A stretch of 64,000 nucleotides of DNA, from the NCBI GenBank assembly GCA_963793295.1, contig CAWBZX010000040.1, positions 1 through 64,000 of the forward strand, given 5' to 3'. Source of the stretch: JAHDHW01 sp963793295 (GTDB lineage: Bacteria > Bacteroidota > Bacteroidia > Chitinophagales > Saprospiraceae). The translations under genes were made by a program, and so were the position numbers. Each line of letters begins with the position of its first letter. Position 1 is the stretch's first letter. Under the pieces are notes generated by a model. The model saw nothing but the letters and a program-made list of their open reading frames with translations, made no database searches and was not told where the DNA came from. This document shows positions 55,604 through 63,192 of this stretch, piece by piece.

Positions 55604-56815
55604 ATGAACAAGCCAAAACAGATTATATTATTCGTGTTATTTGCATTTTCTTTTGCTATAATAGCAATTGACTTTACAGGATGTAAACAAGATGATCAAG
55701 TAATTGAAGAATGGGTTCCCCCAACACCTGAAGTTCCAAGCACAAACGAATTAGTCTCATCCAAAACAACAGTAGCGCCTAGCATTGATGGTTCTATTGA
55801 TGCTGCCTGGGACAACGCAACTAAGTTGTCTACTGCTACAGAAGTACCCGATCCAGGAAACAATGTTTTTGCTGGATATGAAGGTAACCGAAATGAAGTT
55901 ACGCTACGATCCATGTACGATAACGAATATATTTATTTCCTTGCGGAGTGGGCAGACGCTGAAGAAAGTCTTAATCGCCAAACATGGTATTTTGACCCTG
56001 CTGATAAATTATGGAAGCAGGAAGATAGGGTTCCCCTATTCAATAACAATGGCGTTATGATTAGACCAGCCTTCTATGAAGACAAATTTGCCTTTTTGTT
56101 TGATGTCGATAAATCTGTCGCTGATTGGGATACTAAGACCTGTTGGGCATCATGCCATACAGACTTATCGGAAGCTGATGGATTTGCCAGACACTATACT
56201 CAGCCAGGTGAGACTATTGATATGTGGCACTGGAAAATGGTAAGAACCAATGTTAACGGTCAGGCAGATGATCAATATCAAGACGATACACAACCTAACG
56301 GCCGTCATAGCGACGATAAAGATAGCGGAGGTTATACTAATAATGTCCAAGACCTTGTTGTCACAGGTACTACAGACATGGTCAAAGTACCTAAGTACTT
56401 TATTCCCTCCGAAACATATTATTACTGGATCACTCAATCTCAAATAGACGGCGGTACAGCCAAACTTATAACCTCAGTTGATGCAAACGGAGTATTAGCT
56501 TATGAAGGAGGAACTATCGATCCTAATACGGATGTGGATTTCCAACGTGAGGGTAGCACTACAGGTGCCCAATGTATTCCTAGCATCTACACAGAAGTCA
56601 TTACAGGAAGCCGTGGCGATATTGAAGCAAAAGGAGTCTTTATGGGATCTGGTTGGGTACTTGAGTTGAAGCGAAGATTGGATACTGGTGAAACCGCAAA
56701 ACAAGATGTGAATTTTAGCTCTCTTGAAACTATGGCTTTTGGAATCGCTGTCTTTGACAATGCAGGTATCGCGCATGGCACAAAGGCAGGTCTTTCGCTG
56801 CGCTTCGCTGAATAA
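55604..56815 (+). CDS. Ethylbenzene-dehydrogenase-type heme-binding lipoprotein
   Basis: 403 residues. Signal peptide with lipobox FTGC (C27). The region 50-400 matches the EB_dh family: SIDGSIDAAWDNATKL, YDNEYIYFLAEWAD, and DMWHWKMVRTNVNGQADDQY. In DMSO-reductase type II enzymes this family forms the heme b gamma subunit that takes electrons from the molybdenum-iron-sulfur core. CWASCH (180-185) has a CX3CH spacing, so a covalent c-type heme is possible but not standard. It is the first gene of the long operon controlled by module B. No molybdenum catalytic subunit is visible in this window. Confidence 0.83.
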   Translation: MNKPKQIILFVLFAFSFAIIAIDFTGCKQDDQVIEEWVPPTPEVPSTNELVSSKTTVAPSIDGSIDAAWDNATKLSTATEVPDPGNNVFAGYEGNRNEVTLRSMYDNEYIYFLAEWADAEESLNRQTWYFDPADKLWKQEDRVPLFNNNGVMIRPAFYEDKFAFLFDVDKSVADWDTKTCWASCHTDLSEADGFARHYTQPGETIDMWHWKMVRTNVNGQADDQYQDDTQPNGRHSDDKDSGGYTNNVQDLVVTGTTDMVKVPKYFIPSETYYYWITQSQIDGGTAKLITSVDANGVLAYEGGTIDPNTDVDFQREGSTTGAQCIPSIYTEVITGSRGDIEAKGVFMGSGWVLELKRRLDTGETAKQDVNFSSLETMAFGIAVFDNAGIAHGTKAGLSLRFAE

Positions 56816-56837
56816 TTAATTTAAATGTCATATTTAT

Positions 56838-56866
56838 CAATTTCAATCATTTACTGATTGAAATTG
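56838..56866 (+). other. Intercistronic hairpin
   Basis: A perfect 12-bp stem (56838-56849 with 56855-56866) with a TTTAC loop lies between the EB_dh-type gene and the CX4CH lipoprotein gene. No U-run follows. It may stabilise or process the message. Confidence 0.55.
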
Positions 56867-56890
56867 GTAAATAACCAAATAAAAAAAATT

Positions 56891-57292
56891 ATGAAAAAGA
56901 ATATTCTTTCATTCTTAATAGTTCCTGCTCTGCTTGTTGTCATCTTGGGTTCTGGGTGTTATTATGACGCTGTCATTCCTGACCCTTCCATTTATGGCCC
57001 TCCTGATGAAACTGAAGTTACCTTTAGTGGAGAAATACTTCCGATCTTCAATACAGATTGTAATACAAGTGGATGCCACGGAGTTGGAGAAGTCGCTCCT
57101 GACCTATCAGCTGCTAATGCTTACAACGCCCTGATAAACGGTGGTTATATTGATATATCAAATCCATCGCAAAGCGAATTGTATCAATGGGTAAAAGGAA
57201 ACAGGAGTATTCCTATGCCTATTTCTGGAACTGATCCTAAAATAACTTCTGCGATCCTTTCATGGATAACGCAGGGCGCACAAAATAATTAA
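56891..57292 (+). CDS. Small lipoprotein with CX4CH heme-like motif
   Basis: About 133 residues. Signal peptide ending LGSGC (lipobox). A single cytochrome-like motif, CNTSGCHG, has four residues between the Cys (CX4CH) and sits after FSGEILPIFNTD, the common start of the small cytochrome domains of Bacteroidota outer-membrane lipoproteins. A later SIPMPISG could give a Met axial ligand. The start at 56891 is preferred to a TTG at 56858 because it gives a normal signal peptide. It lies 75 bases after the EB_dh-type gene and 10 bases before the next frame. Confidence 0.72.
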   Translation: MKKNILSFLIVPALLVVILGSGCYYDAVIPDPSIYGPPDETEVTFSGEILPIFNTDCNTSGCHGVGEVAPDLSAANAYNALINGGYIDISNPSQSELYQWVKGNRSIPMPISGTDPKITSAILSWITQGAQNN

Positions 57293-57356
57293 AACCAATA
57301 TCATGAAATTTATATCAAAGATATCAGATATTCATCTTCAGAAGATCAGTATAAAA

Positions 57357-58256
57357 ATGAAGATGACATTAAAATTCTTATTCCTCTTGGTGTTTGCTTT
57401 AGCCACTATTCAGTTAGCTGCACAGGAAGAGGTAGAAACCAAGAAAGAGACAAAACCCGTAAGGAATATGTTTGAAAGCACTTGGTTGATCGACAATCAA
57501 TCAGTCATTGTTCCTATAAAAGGTACCTTTCAATTCGATATTTTACATAGATTTGGCACGTGGAAAAATGGCTATAGTGATTTTTATGGCTTATTTGCTC
57601 CATCAAATATTAAGTTGGGATTCAACTATTCTATCCTGGATAATCTTTCTGCTGGATTTGGGATAACAAAGACCAATATGACCTGGGATTTCAATGTAAA
57701 ATATGCATTCCTTCAACAGACCAGATCAGGCTCTATACCATTGAGTATTACCTATTTTGGAAATGTGGCCGTTGATACGAGGGCCGATAAGACCGACAAC
57801 GAGAACCAAAAGATTTTTAAAAATGGCTCAGATAGATGGTCCTATTTTCACCAATTGATAATTGCCAGAAAGGTTACAAGCAAATTTTCAGTTCAGGTTG
57901 CTCCCAGTTTATCTCATTACAATGCAGTTGAGGCATTCCTTGGTACTGATAGGGAAAAAGTAGCTGTTATGGAAAATGACCACTTTGCAATAGCTGTTGG
58001 TGGGCGATATAAGGTTGGAGATAAATTGGCAATTTTAGCTAATTATGATCAACCTTTAACCAAACATTTTGCTAAAAATCCATACCCCAATCTGAGTTTT
58101 GGTCTTGAAATAGCAACGAGTTCTCATGCTTTCCAAATATTTGCTGGAAATTATAATTTCATCATTCCTCAGAGGAATAATGTCTTTAATCAGAATGACT
58201 TTGAGAATGGTCAGTTTTTGATTGGATTTAATATTACCCGATTGTGGAATTGGTAA
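57357..58256 (+). CDS. DUF5777-like outer-membrane beta-barrel protein (paralogue 2)
   Basis: About 300 residues with the same plan as the barrel at 54351: signal peptide (MTLKFLFLLVFALATIQLAA), KPVRNMFESTWLIDNQSVIV, FDILHRFGTW, APSNIKLGFNYS and the ending LIGFNITRLWNW. An upstream ATG at 57303 would add 18 residues; 57357 places the signal peptide at the N-terminus. Each barrel paralogue follows a lipoprotein cytochrome (hexaheme or CX4CH), so each may pair with its neighbour. This pairing is inference. Confidence 0.8.
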   Translation: MKMTLKFLFLLVFALATIQLAAQEEVETKKETKPVRNMFESTWLIDNQSVIVPIKGTFQFDILHRFGTWKNGYSDFYGLFAPSNIKLGFNYSILDNLSAGFGITKTNMTWDFNVKYAFLQQTRSGSIPLSITYFGNVAVDTRADKTDNENQKIFKNGSDRWSYFHQLIIARKVTSKFSVQVAPSLSHYNAVEAFLGTDREKVAVMENDHFAIAVGGRYKVGDKLAILANYDQPLTKHFAKNPYPNLSFGLEIATSSHAFQIFAGNYNFIIPQRNNVFNQNDFENGQFLIGFNITRLWNW

Positions 58257-58280
58257 ACAGAGTAAAAAAAATAGCATTTT

Positions 58281-58529
58281 ATGAAAAATCAACCGCCAGA
58301 ATCCCGACGAAAATTTTTATTGAAAGGGTTTTCCGACAAGGATCAATTAATTTCTGATATCGCTTCCTTATTGCGTGAGGAAGGTGAGCAAAATGACAAA
58401 ATTAAGATGTTGACTCCTGATGGCAAACTGGTGGAAGTTGATCGCCGGGCTATAAAAAATAACCCATCATCGTCAAAGACGAGTAATAAAGAAATACTTA
58501 AATGGATGGAAGAAGGCAAGAAAAAGTAA
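58281..58529 (+). CDS. Small charged protein sharing the N-terminal module of the iron-sulfur subunits (82 aa)
   Basis: 82 residues. The N-terminus SRRKFLLKGF (8-17) resembles a twin-arginine motif, but no hydrophobic stretch follows, so it is probably not exported. Residues 41-57 (IKMLTPDGKLVEVDRRA) match the segment after the signal peptide in both Fe-S proteins of this cluster: VKLLAPDGSLVEVSKA at 58593 and VSLLSPDGQLVQVDKS at 63193. No Cys are present. It looks like a free-standing copy of their N-terminal region without the clusters. I recognise no family; a role in assembly or Tat targeting of the Fe-S subunits is a guess. Confidence 0.7.
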   Translation: MKNQPPESRRKFLLKGFSDKDQLISDIASLLREEGEQNDKIKMLTPDGKLVEVDRRAIKNNPSSSKTSNKEILKWMEEGKKK

Positions 58530-58592
58530 AAAACTAAATGATTGGTAAACCAAGATACTCAATTTTTATGAACTACAATTTCTATAAATAAA

Positions 58593-59546
58593 ATGGAAAA
58601 CGAACAGACCAATTCCCGACGTAATTTCATCAAATTAAGTGTGGTTTCTGCTTGTGGCGCTGCCGTTTGTGGCTGTAAAACCACACCAGAAAATCAGAAC
58701 TTTTCAGGAAATGAAGAAACGGTTAAATTATTAGCTCCTGATGGTTCCCTTGTTGAGGTTTCCAAAGCTCAAATCACGCCTCTCCCGGACGACGAATTTA
58801 TAAACAGCCAGGCAGCCAGGCATGGTATCAAAGGACGAAAATTTGTGATGGTAATTGATTTGGCAAAGTGCAACAATGCACGAAAATGTGTCACTGCCTG
58901 CCAGAAAATGCACTACCAACCAGAGGATAAAGAATGGCTTCAGGTGAAGTTGATGAAAGACAATGAACAAGGAGCTCCGTATTGGTTTCCCAAAACTTGT
59001 TTCCATTGCGACAATCCTCCTTGTGTAAAAGTTTGTCCCGTGGATGCTACGTTTAAAAGAGACGATGGATTGGTTCTGATTGACAATGAACGATGTATTG
59101 GGTGCAAATTTTGCATGGCTGCATGTCCTTATTCCACTCGTGTATTTAATTGGGAAGAACCACAACAACCAGAAGAAATTGCCACATGTGCTTCATCACC
59201 CGAAACGAGTGTTCCCAGTAAAATCGGAACAGTTGATAAATGTGATTTTTGTCCGGATATGGTCCGCAGAGGCGAACTGCCGGATTGTGTGACTGCATGC
59301 CCAAATGGTGTGTTTTACTTTGGTGATGAAGTCGAAGATACCGTAACCAATGGTGAGGAAACAATTAGATTTAGCCAACTAATAGCTGAACGAGGCGGGT
59401 ACCGTTATATGGAAGAATTAGGAACCAAACCTCGAGTATATTATTTACCTCCCCGCGACCGAATTTTCCCTGTTGAAAGAGGATTAGAAAATCTTTCTGA
59501 TCCTTTGAAGGATATGTTTAAAGAATTATTCAATGATGTGAAATAA
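58593..59546 (+). CDS. Tat-exported four-cluster iron-sulfur lipoprotein (DmsB/PsrB/HybA-like)
   Basis: 317 residues. A twin-arginine signal (NSRRNFIKLS) leads to AVCGC, so the protein may be lipidated. The PDG module lies at 41-60. Four ferredoxin-type Cys groups follow: I C93-C99-C103, II C136-C139-C144-C148, III C168-C171-C174-C178 and IV C217-C220-C232-C236. Group I reads CNNARKCVTAC; the second Cys of the usual CxxCxxCxxxC is A96, so that cluster may be 3Fe-4S or use another ligand. Such proteins carry electrons between an NrfD-type membrane subunit and a catalytic subunit. The NrfD-type gene follows by 14 bases. Confidence 0.9.
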   Translation: MENEQTNSRRNFIKLSVVSACGAAVCGCKTTPENQNFSGNEETVKLLAPDGSLVEVSKAQITPLPDDEFINSQAARHGIKGRKFVMVIDLAKCNNARKCVTACQKMHYQPEDKEWLQVKLMKDNEQGAPYWFPKTCFHCDNPPCVKVCPVDATFKRDDGLVLIDNERCIGCKFCMAACPYSTRVFNWEEPQQPEEIATCASSPETSVPSKIGTVDKCDFCPDMVRRGELPDCVTACPNGVFYFGDEVEDTVTNGEETIRFSQLIAERGGYRYMEELGTKPRVYYLPPRDRIFPVERGLENLSDPLKDMFKELFNDVK

Positions 59547-59560
59547 CAAGCTAGAACCAA

Positions 59561-60898
59561 ATGAATATTAAAAGAGATCCATCAATCATTCTTAAGGAAC
59601 TTGCTCCTGAACTTGAACAGAAAAGTACAAAATGGAAAGTGTGGGTAGGCTTCCTGACGATTTGCATCTTGTTTGGCTTATATGCATTAATCGTTCAAGA
59701 AACAGAAGGGCATATTGTTACCGGAATGCGAGATCATGTCGTTTGGGGACTTTACATTGCCAATTTTATATTTTTTATTGGTATCAGTTATGCTGGAGCA
59801 GTAATAGCTGGTATATTTCATTTATTGAAAGTAGAATGGCGGAGACCCATCATCCGGATAGCGATGCTTATTACAGTGATATCAGCCGTAGTCGGACCTG
59901 TATACATAATGTTATGCATTGGACGACTTGACAGGTTGCAGTATCTTATTCTTTATGCAAGGCTTCAATCTCCTATAATATGGGATGTAGTAGCAATAAC
60001 CACTTTTCTAATAGCTAGCATCCTTTTTTTATACTTGTCTCTTATCAAGGATTTTGCGATTTACAGGGATGCTAAAGACCTCAAAGTTGCGAAATGGATG
60101 AAAAAAATATATAAGGTTTTATCGCTCGGATATCAAAATACGCTCACGCAACACAAACAAATAGCCGTATCCATGGATTTAATGGCGATCATTATGATCC
60201 CGCTTGTCATTATTGTGTCTTCCGTATTATCCTGGATTTTTGGGATGACTTTAAGACCAGGCTGGCATAGTACTATCTTTGGTCCTTACTTTGTTTTAGC
60301 TTCTATATATTCAGGGGTTGGGGTGATAATCGTTATTATGTGGGTATATAAAAAAATTCAAAAGCTAGATAAATATATCCTCGATAAGCACTTTATTTAT
60401 ATGGGATTCGTTATGTTGGCCTTTGCTTCAGCATATGGATATCTTACATTCTCTGAATACCTGACAAGTTGGTATGGCTCAGAAAAATGGGACAATGAAG
60501 TACTGGACAAATTATTCAATTATGATGAATATGGTTGGTGGTTTCTTTATTCAAATGTAGTAGGAATCTTGCTACCTATATTAGTAGTTGCAATTCCTGC
60601 TACACGTAAACCAAATTTGATAACATTAACGGCTTTCTTAATGGTCACAACGCTTTGGGTCAAAAGATATTTGATTATAGTACCTACTTTGGAAACTCCA
60701 TTACTTCCTATCCAGGATATCCGACCCGAATATGTCCATTATGCGGCCACTTGGGTGGAGTGGGCACTGACTGTTGGCGGTGTGGCTACTTTTTTACTAT
60801 TCTTTTCTTTGATTACAAAATTTATAACCATCATTCCAATTTCACAAATGTCGTACTACGATCGTACACTAAAATCTAAATTACCAACCAATTCCTGA
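59561..60898 (+). CDS. NrfD/PsrC-family quinol-interacting membrane subunit
   Basis: 445 residues with about ten transmembrane helices. The N-terminal region HVVWGLYIANFIFFIGISYA and GIFHLLKVEWRRPIIRIAM fit the NrfD/PsrC/HybB family, which oxidises or reduces menaquinol and passes electrons to a periplasmic Fe-S partner. The partner is the Fe-S protein encoded immediately upstream (14-base gap); the next gene follows after 5 bases. The longer C-terminal part (about 320-445) resembles the ten-helix forms more than DmsC. The direction of electron flow cannot be determined from sequence. Confidence 0.9.
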   Translation: MNIKRDPSIILKELAPELEQKSTKWKVWVGFLTICILFGLYALIVQETEGHIVTGMRDHVVWGLYIANFIFFIGISYAGAVIAGIFHLLKVEWRRPIIRIAMLITVISAVVGPVYIMLCIGRLDRLQYLILYARLQSPIIWDVVAITTFLIASILFLYLSLIKDFAIYRDAKDLKVAKWMKKIYKVLSLGYQNTLTQHKQIAVSMDLMAIIMIPLVIIVSSVLSWIFGMTLRPGWHSTIFGPYFVLASIYSGVGVIIVIMWVYKKIQKLDKYILDKHFIYMGFVMLAFASAYGYLTFSEYLTSWYGSEKWDNEVLDKLFNYDEYGWWFLYSNVVGILLPILVVAIPATRKPNLITLTAFLMVTTLWVKRYLIIVPTLETPLLPIQDIRPEYVHYAATWVEWALTVGGVATFLLFFSLITKFITIIPISQMSYYDRTLKSKLPTNS

Positions 60899-60903
60899 CC
60901 AAG

Positions 60904-61839
60904 ATGAAAAGATCACTGCATAAAAACATATACTCTTCAATTAATTGGCAAAGGAACAAAATGCAATGGATTTTGCTGATGACTCTGTTACTCAATCTTT
61001 TAGCTTCTGCGTTATTTGCAAAAGACTTTCAGGAACCAGATCCCATAAGGGCAAAATTGAGCCTTACTTGCATACAATTACAAAATCATCAGGTTATTGT
61101 AAAGGCAAAATTACTAGCAAAACCTGATAAGCAGTATCTTGTATTAGCAAATGCAGCTATCACCTTTTATAACCTCACGGATTCAACTGAGGTAATACTT
61201 GGAAAAGGAATAACCGACAAGAAAGGTTTCGCAGAGATAATAGTCAATGCTAAGGATCAGCTAAGCATTGATGAGGATGGTTATTACAGTATAAAGGGAG
61301 CTTATGAAGGCGATGAAAATCACAAACCCAGTGAAGATGAACTACTTTTTAAACCGGCAATTCTCGAAATGGAAGCTGAAGTACTGGATTCATTGAAAAC
61401 AATTACCATCAAAATATATGAAAACAGTGAAGAGGCTACACCTATTGGAGATGCAGAGGTCATCCTGCAAGTACCAAGAATGTTCAGCAACCTTACAATA
61501 ATCTCTGATTTTACTGATGAAGATGGAATTGTCTCGTTTGAATTTCCCAATGATCTTCCGGGAGGTAAAAATGGAGAATTACTAATTATGGCTAAAGTTG
61601 AAGATACGGATGAGCACGCTTCTCTGCAGAGTCAGGTTCAAAAGGATTGGGGAATCCCAAAGTCAACCACAATGGAATTCCATCAAACGAGGACTCTATG
61701 GACTCCCGATGCACCTATGTGGATGGTAATTACTTTTTCACTTTTAATAACGATAGTTTGGGGGCATTTTTTGATCATTGTTTATAAATTATCCTTGATT
61801 CGCAAAGAAGGTAAGACCTTTGCTGATAAACCCACTTAA
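60904..61839 (+). CDS. Exported protein with beta domains and C-terminal membrane anchor, unknown function
   Basis: 311 residues. An N-terminal signal (MQWILLMTLLLNLLASALFA, from residue 20; the start may be the ATG at 60961) is followed by two beta-sandwich-like domains (about 50-150 and 155-255). They contain carboxypeptidase-regulatory-like phrases (ITDKKGFAEIIV, FTDEDGIVSFEF). A single helix at about 272-295 (MWMVITFSLLITIVWGHFL) anchors the C-terminus. There are no heme or Fe-S motifs. The 5-base gap from the NrfD-type gene strongly implies a shared function, perhaps a scaffold for periplasmic partners. I recognise no named family. Confidence 0.7.
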   Translation: MKRSLHKNIYSSINWQRNKMQWILLMTLLLNLLASALFAKDFQEPDPIRAKLSLTCIQLQNHQVIVKAKLLAKPDKQYLVLANAAITFYNLTDSTEVILGKGITDKKGFAEIIVNAKDQLSIDEDGYYSIKGAYEGDENHKPSEDELLFKPAILEMEAEVLDSLKTITIKIYENSEEATPIGDAEVILQVPRMFSNLTIISDFTDEDGIVSFEFPNDLPGGKNGELLIMAKVEDTDEHASLQSQVQKDWGIPKSTTMEFHQTRTLWTPDAPMWMVITFSLLITIVWGHFLIIVYKLSLIRKEGKTFADKPT

Positions 61840-61971
61840 AATTTAATAAATCTTTAACAGATAAAAGTAAAGCAACATAAATGTAAAACGTCTATATTGT
61901 AGGTGTGATACCTAATTTTTTTTTAAATAAACACCTTAAAAAAATCTTCTTTTAATTTAAACCTAAAAAAC

Positions 61972-62373
61972 ATGAAAAATAAGATTTTGCTAATTGTGGC
62001 TCTTGTTATCGGAACAATGATTTTATATTCATTTGTTGCTGATACTCAGGATCCCTGGCCAGTTCCTGCCAAATATGATAAAATGAAAAATCCAGTTGAA
62101 GCCAATAAAGAATCTCTTTCTATTGGAAAATCATTGTACACCAAACATTGTAAATCTTGCCATGGCAAAGAAGGTTTGGGAGATGGTTCTAAAGCAGCTC
62201 AATTAGATACCCCTTCAGGGGACTTCACAGCTGAATCATTTACTTCACAAAGCGATGGTGCTCTTTTTTATAAGACTTTAGAAGGACGTGATGATATGCC
62301 AAGCTATAAAAAGAAAATTCCTGATGAAGAAGATATGTGGAGCGTGGTCAATTATATGCGGACTTTTGAATAA
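61972..62373 (+). CDS. Monoheme class I cytochrome c
   Basis: 133 residues. Signal or anchor at the N-terminus (ILLIVALVIGTMILYSFV). Heme motif CKSCH (60-64) with M109 in RDDMPSYKKKIPDEED as the probable axial ligand, and a final helix WSVVNYMRTF. This is the standard fold of small soluble or membrane-tethered cytochrome c carriers. It follows the operon by 132 bases and ends at a strong terminator, so it is likely the last gene of the module B transcript or has its own promoter. Confidence 0.9.
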   Translation: MKNKILLIVALVIGTMILYSFVADTQDPWPVPAKYDKMKNPVEANKESLSIGKSLYTKHCKSCHGKEGLGDGSKAAQLDTPSGDFTAESFTSQSDGALFYKTLEGRDDMPSYKKKIPDEEDMWSVVNYMRTFE

Positions 62374-62420
62374 TACCTTCTGACAATTTAGCTGAATACT
62401 TATTATTAAATTCTTTTTAT

Positions 62421-62476
62421 AAAAATCCACGGCTATTTATCCAAAGACTGATAAATAGCCGTGGATTTTTATTTTT
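62421..62476 (+). terminator. Strong terminator after cytochrome c
   Basis: A perfect 20-bp stem (62421-62440 with 62451-62470) is followed by ATTTTTT, 48 bases after the stop codon. It closes the 55604-62373 unit. Confidence 0.92.
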
Positions 62477-62900
62477 TCTCCTCCGGCCTAGAATACAGAA
62501 ATTAAATAAAAGAAATATCAAATCAAGCCTTCCTGTATATTGGAAGCCGATCGCAAAACCAATATCAAAATTTTTACTATACCCCTCATGTGAGTATTTT
62601 CCGAGAAGAAAACTTGACTACCAGCTTGAAATGTGAACCGAAATTATTCATTTTCAAAACACCACTTTAAACGTTTACATCCGATAGCCTGATTGTTGTA
62701 GCAAGCCGTTCTATAAAACTTTGCATAAAGCCCTTCAATCCAGTTTTTTTTCTACATTTTGATTGACTAAACTCTACCGACAGTTTACCATCACGTATTA
62801 TACTTGGTAGTCGTATTGCTTTATCGGGTAGACCAATTCTTATATAAACATCTTAACTCAGGATTTGTATACCTGACCAAGAAGAATAACCTGTAGACGG
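62477..62900. other. Intergenic region with possible outer-membrane protein remnant
   Basis: On the minus strand, bases about 62530-62600 can be read as KYSHEGYSKNFDIGFAIGF followed by QYTGRLDL, a pattern like a beta-barrel C-terminus, but frameshifts and stops surround it. It may be a decayed barrel gene or chance. No intact gene is present. Confidence 0.25.
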
Positions 62901-62965
62901 TGATTTGAGTCATCTACTTGTATGATTTTAATCAGTAAAAAATAATATACCTTTTACTACATTTA
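62901..62965 (+). promoter_or_regulatory. Tandem FNR/CRP-like dyads plus -7 box, module C
   Basis: TGATTTGAGTCA (62901-62912) and TGATTTTAATCA (62923-62934), centres 22 bp apart, with TACATTTA (62958-62965) where the -7 box is expected. Spacing is identical to modules A and B, though here the downstream dyad is the better palindrome. It precedes the second Fe-S gene with a leader of about 225 bases. Confidence 0.68.
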
Positions 62966-63192
62966 TTAATAAATCCACAACTCAAAACAAAACACTCCTC
63001 TTATGAGAATTTTTGTGGTAACAAGCAAGATCAATTCAATCAAGAGAGGTTCATTTCGAGAACCAAACTAACCTCTATGCATCGGCTCCCCCTGAATTTG
63101 AAGGTGATAATAATTTTATAGTGATTGGGGAATAAAGTATATAAGCACTCATCTTATTAATTTCTTAATAACCTTAATAATCTTTATTTAAG

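Noticed and set aside
53127..61839. Alternative complex III (Act) operon
   Set aside because: An NrfD-type subunit and multiheme cytochrome are present, but there is only one NrfD-type gene, no ActB-type fusion of Mo-like and Fe-S domains, and no ActD/E/F-like genes.
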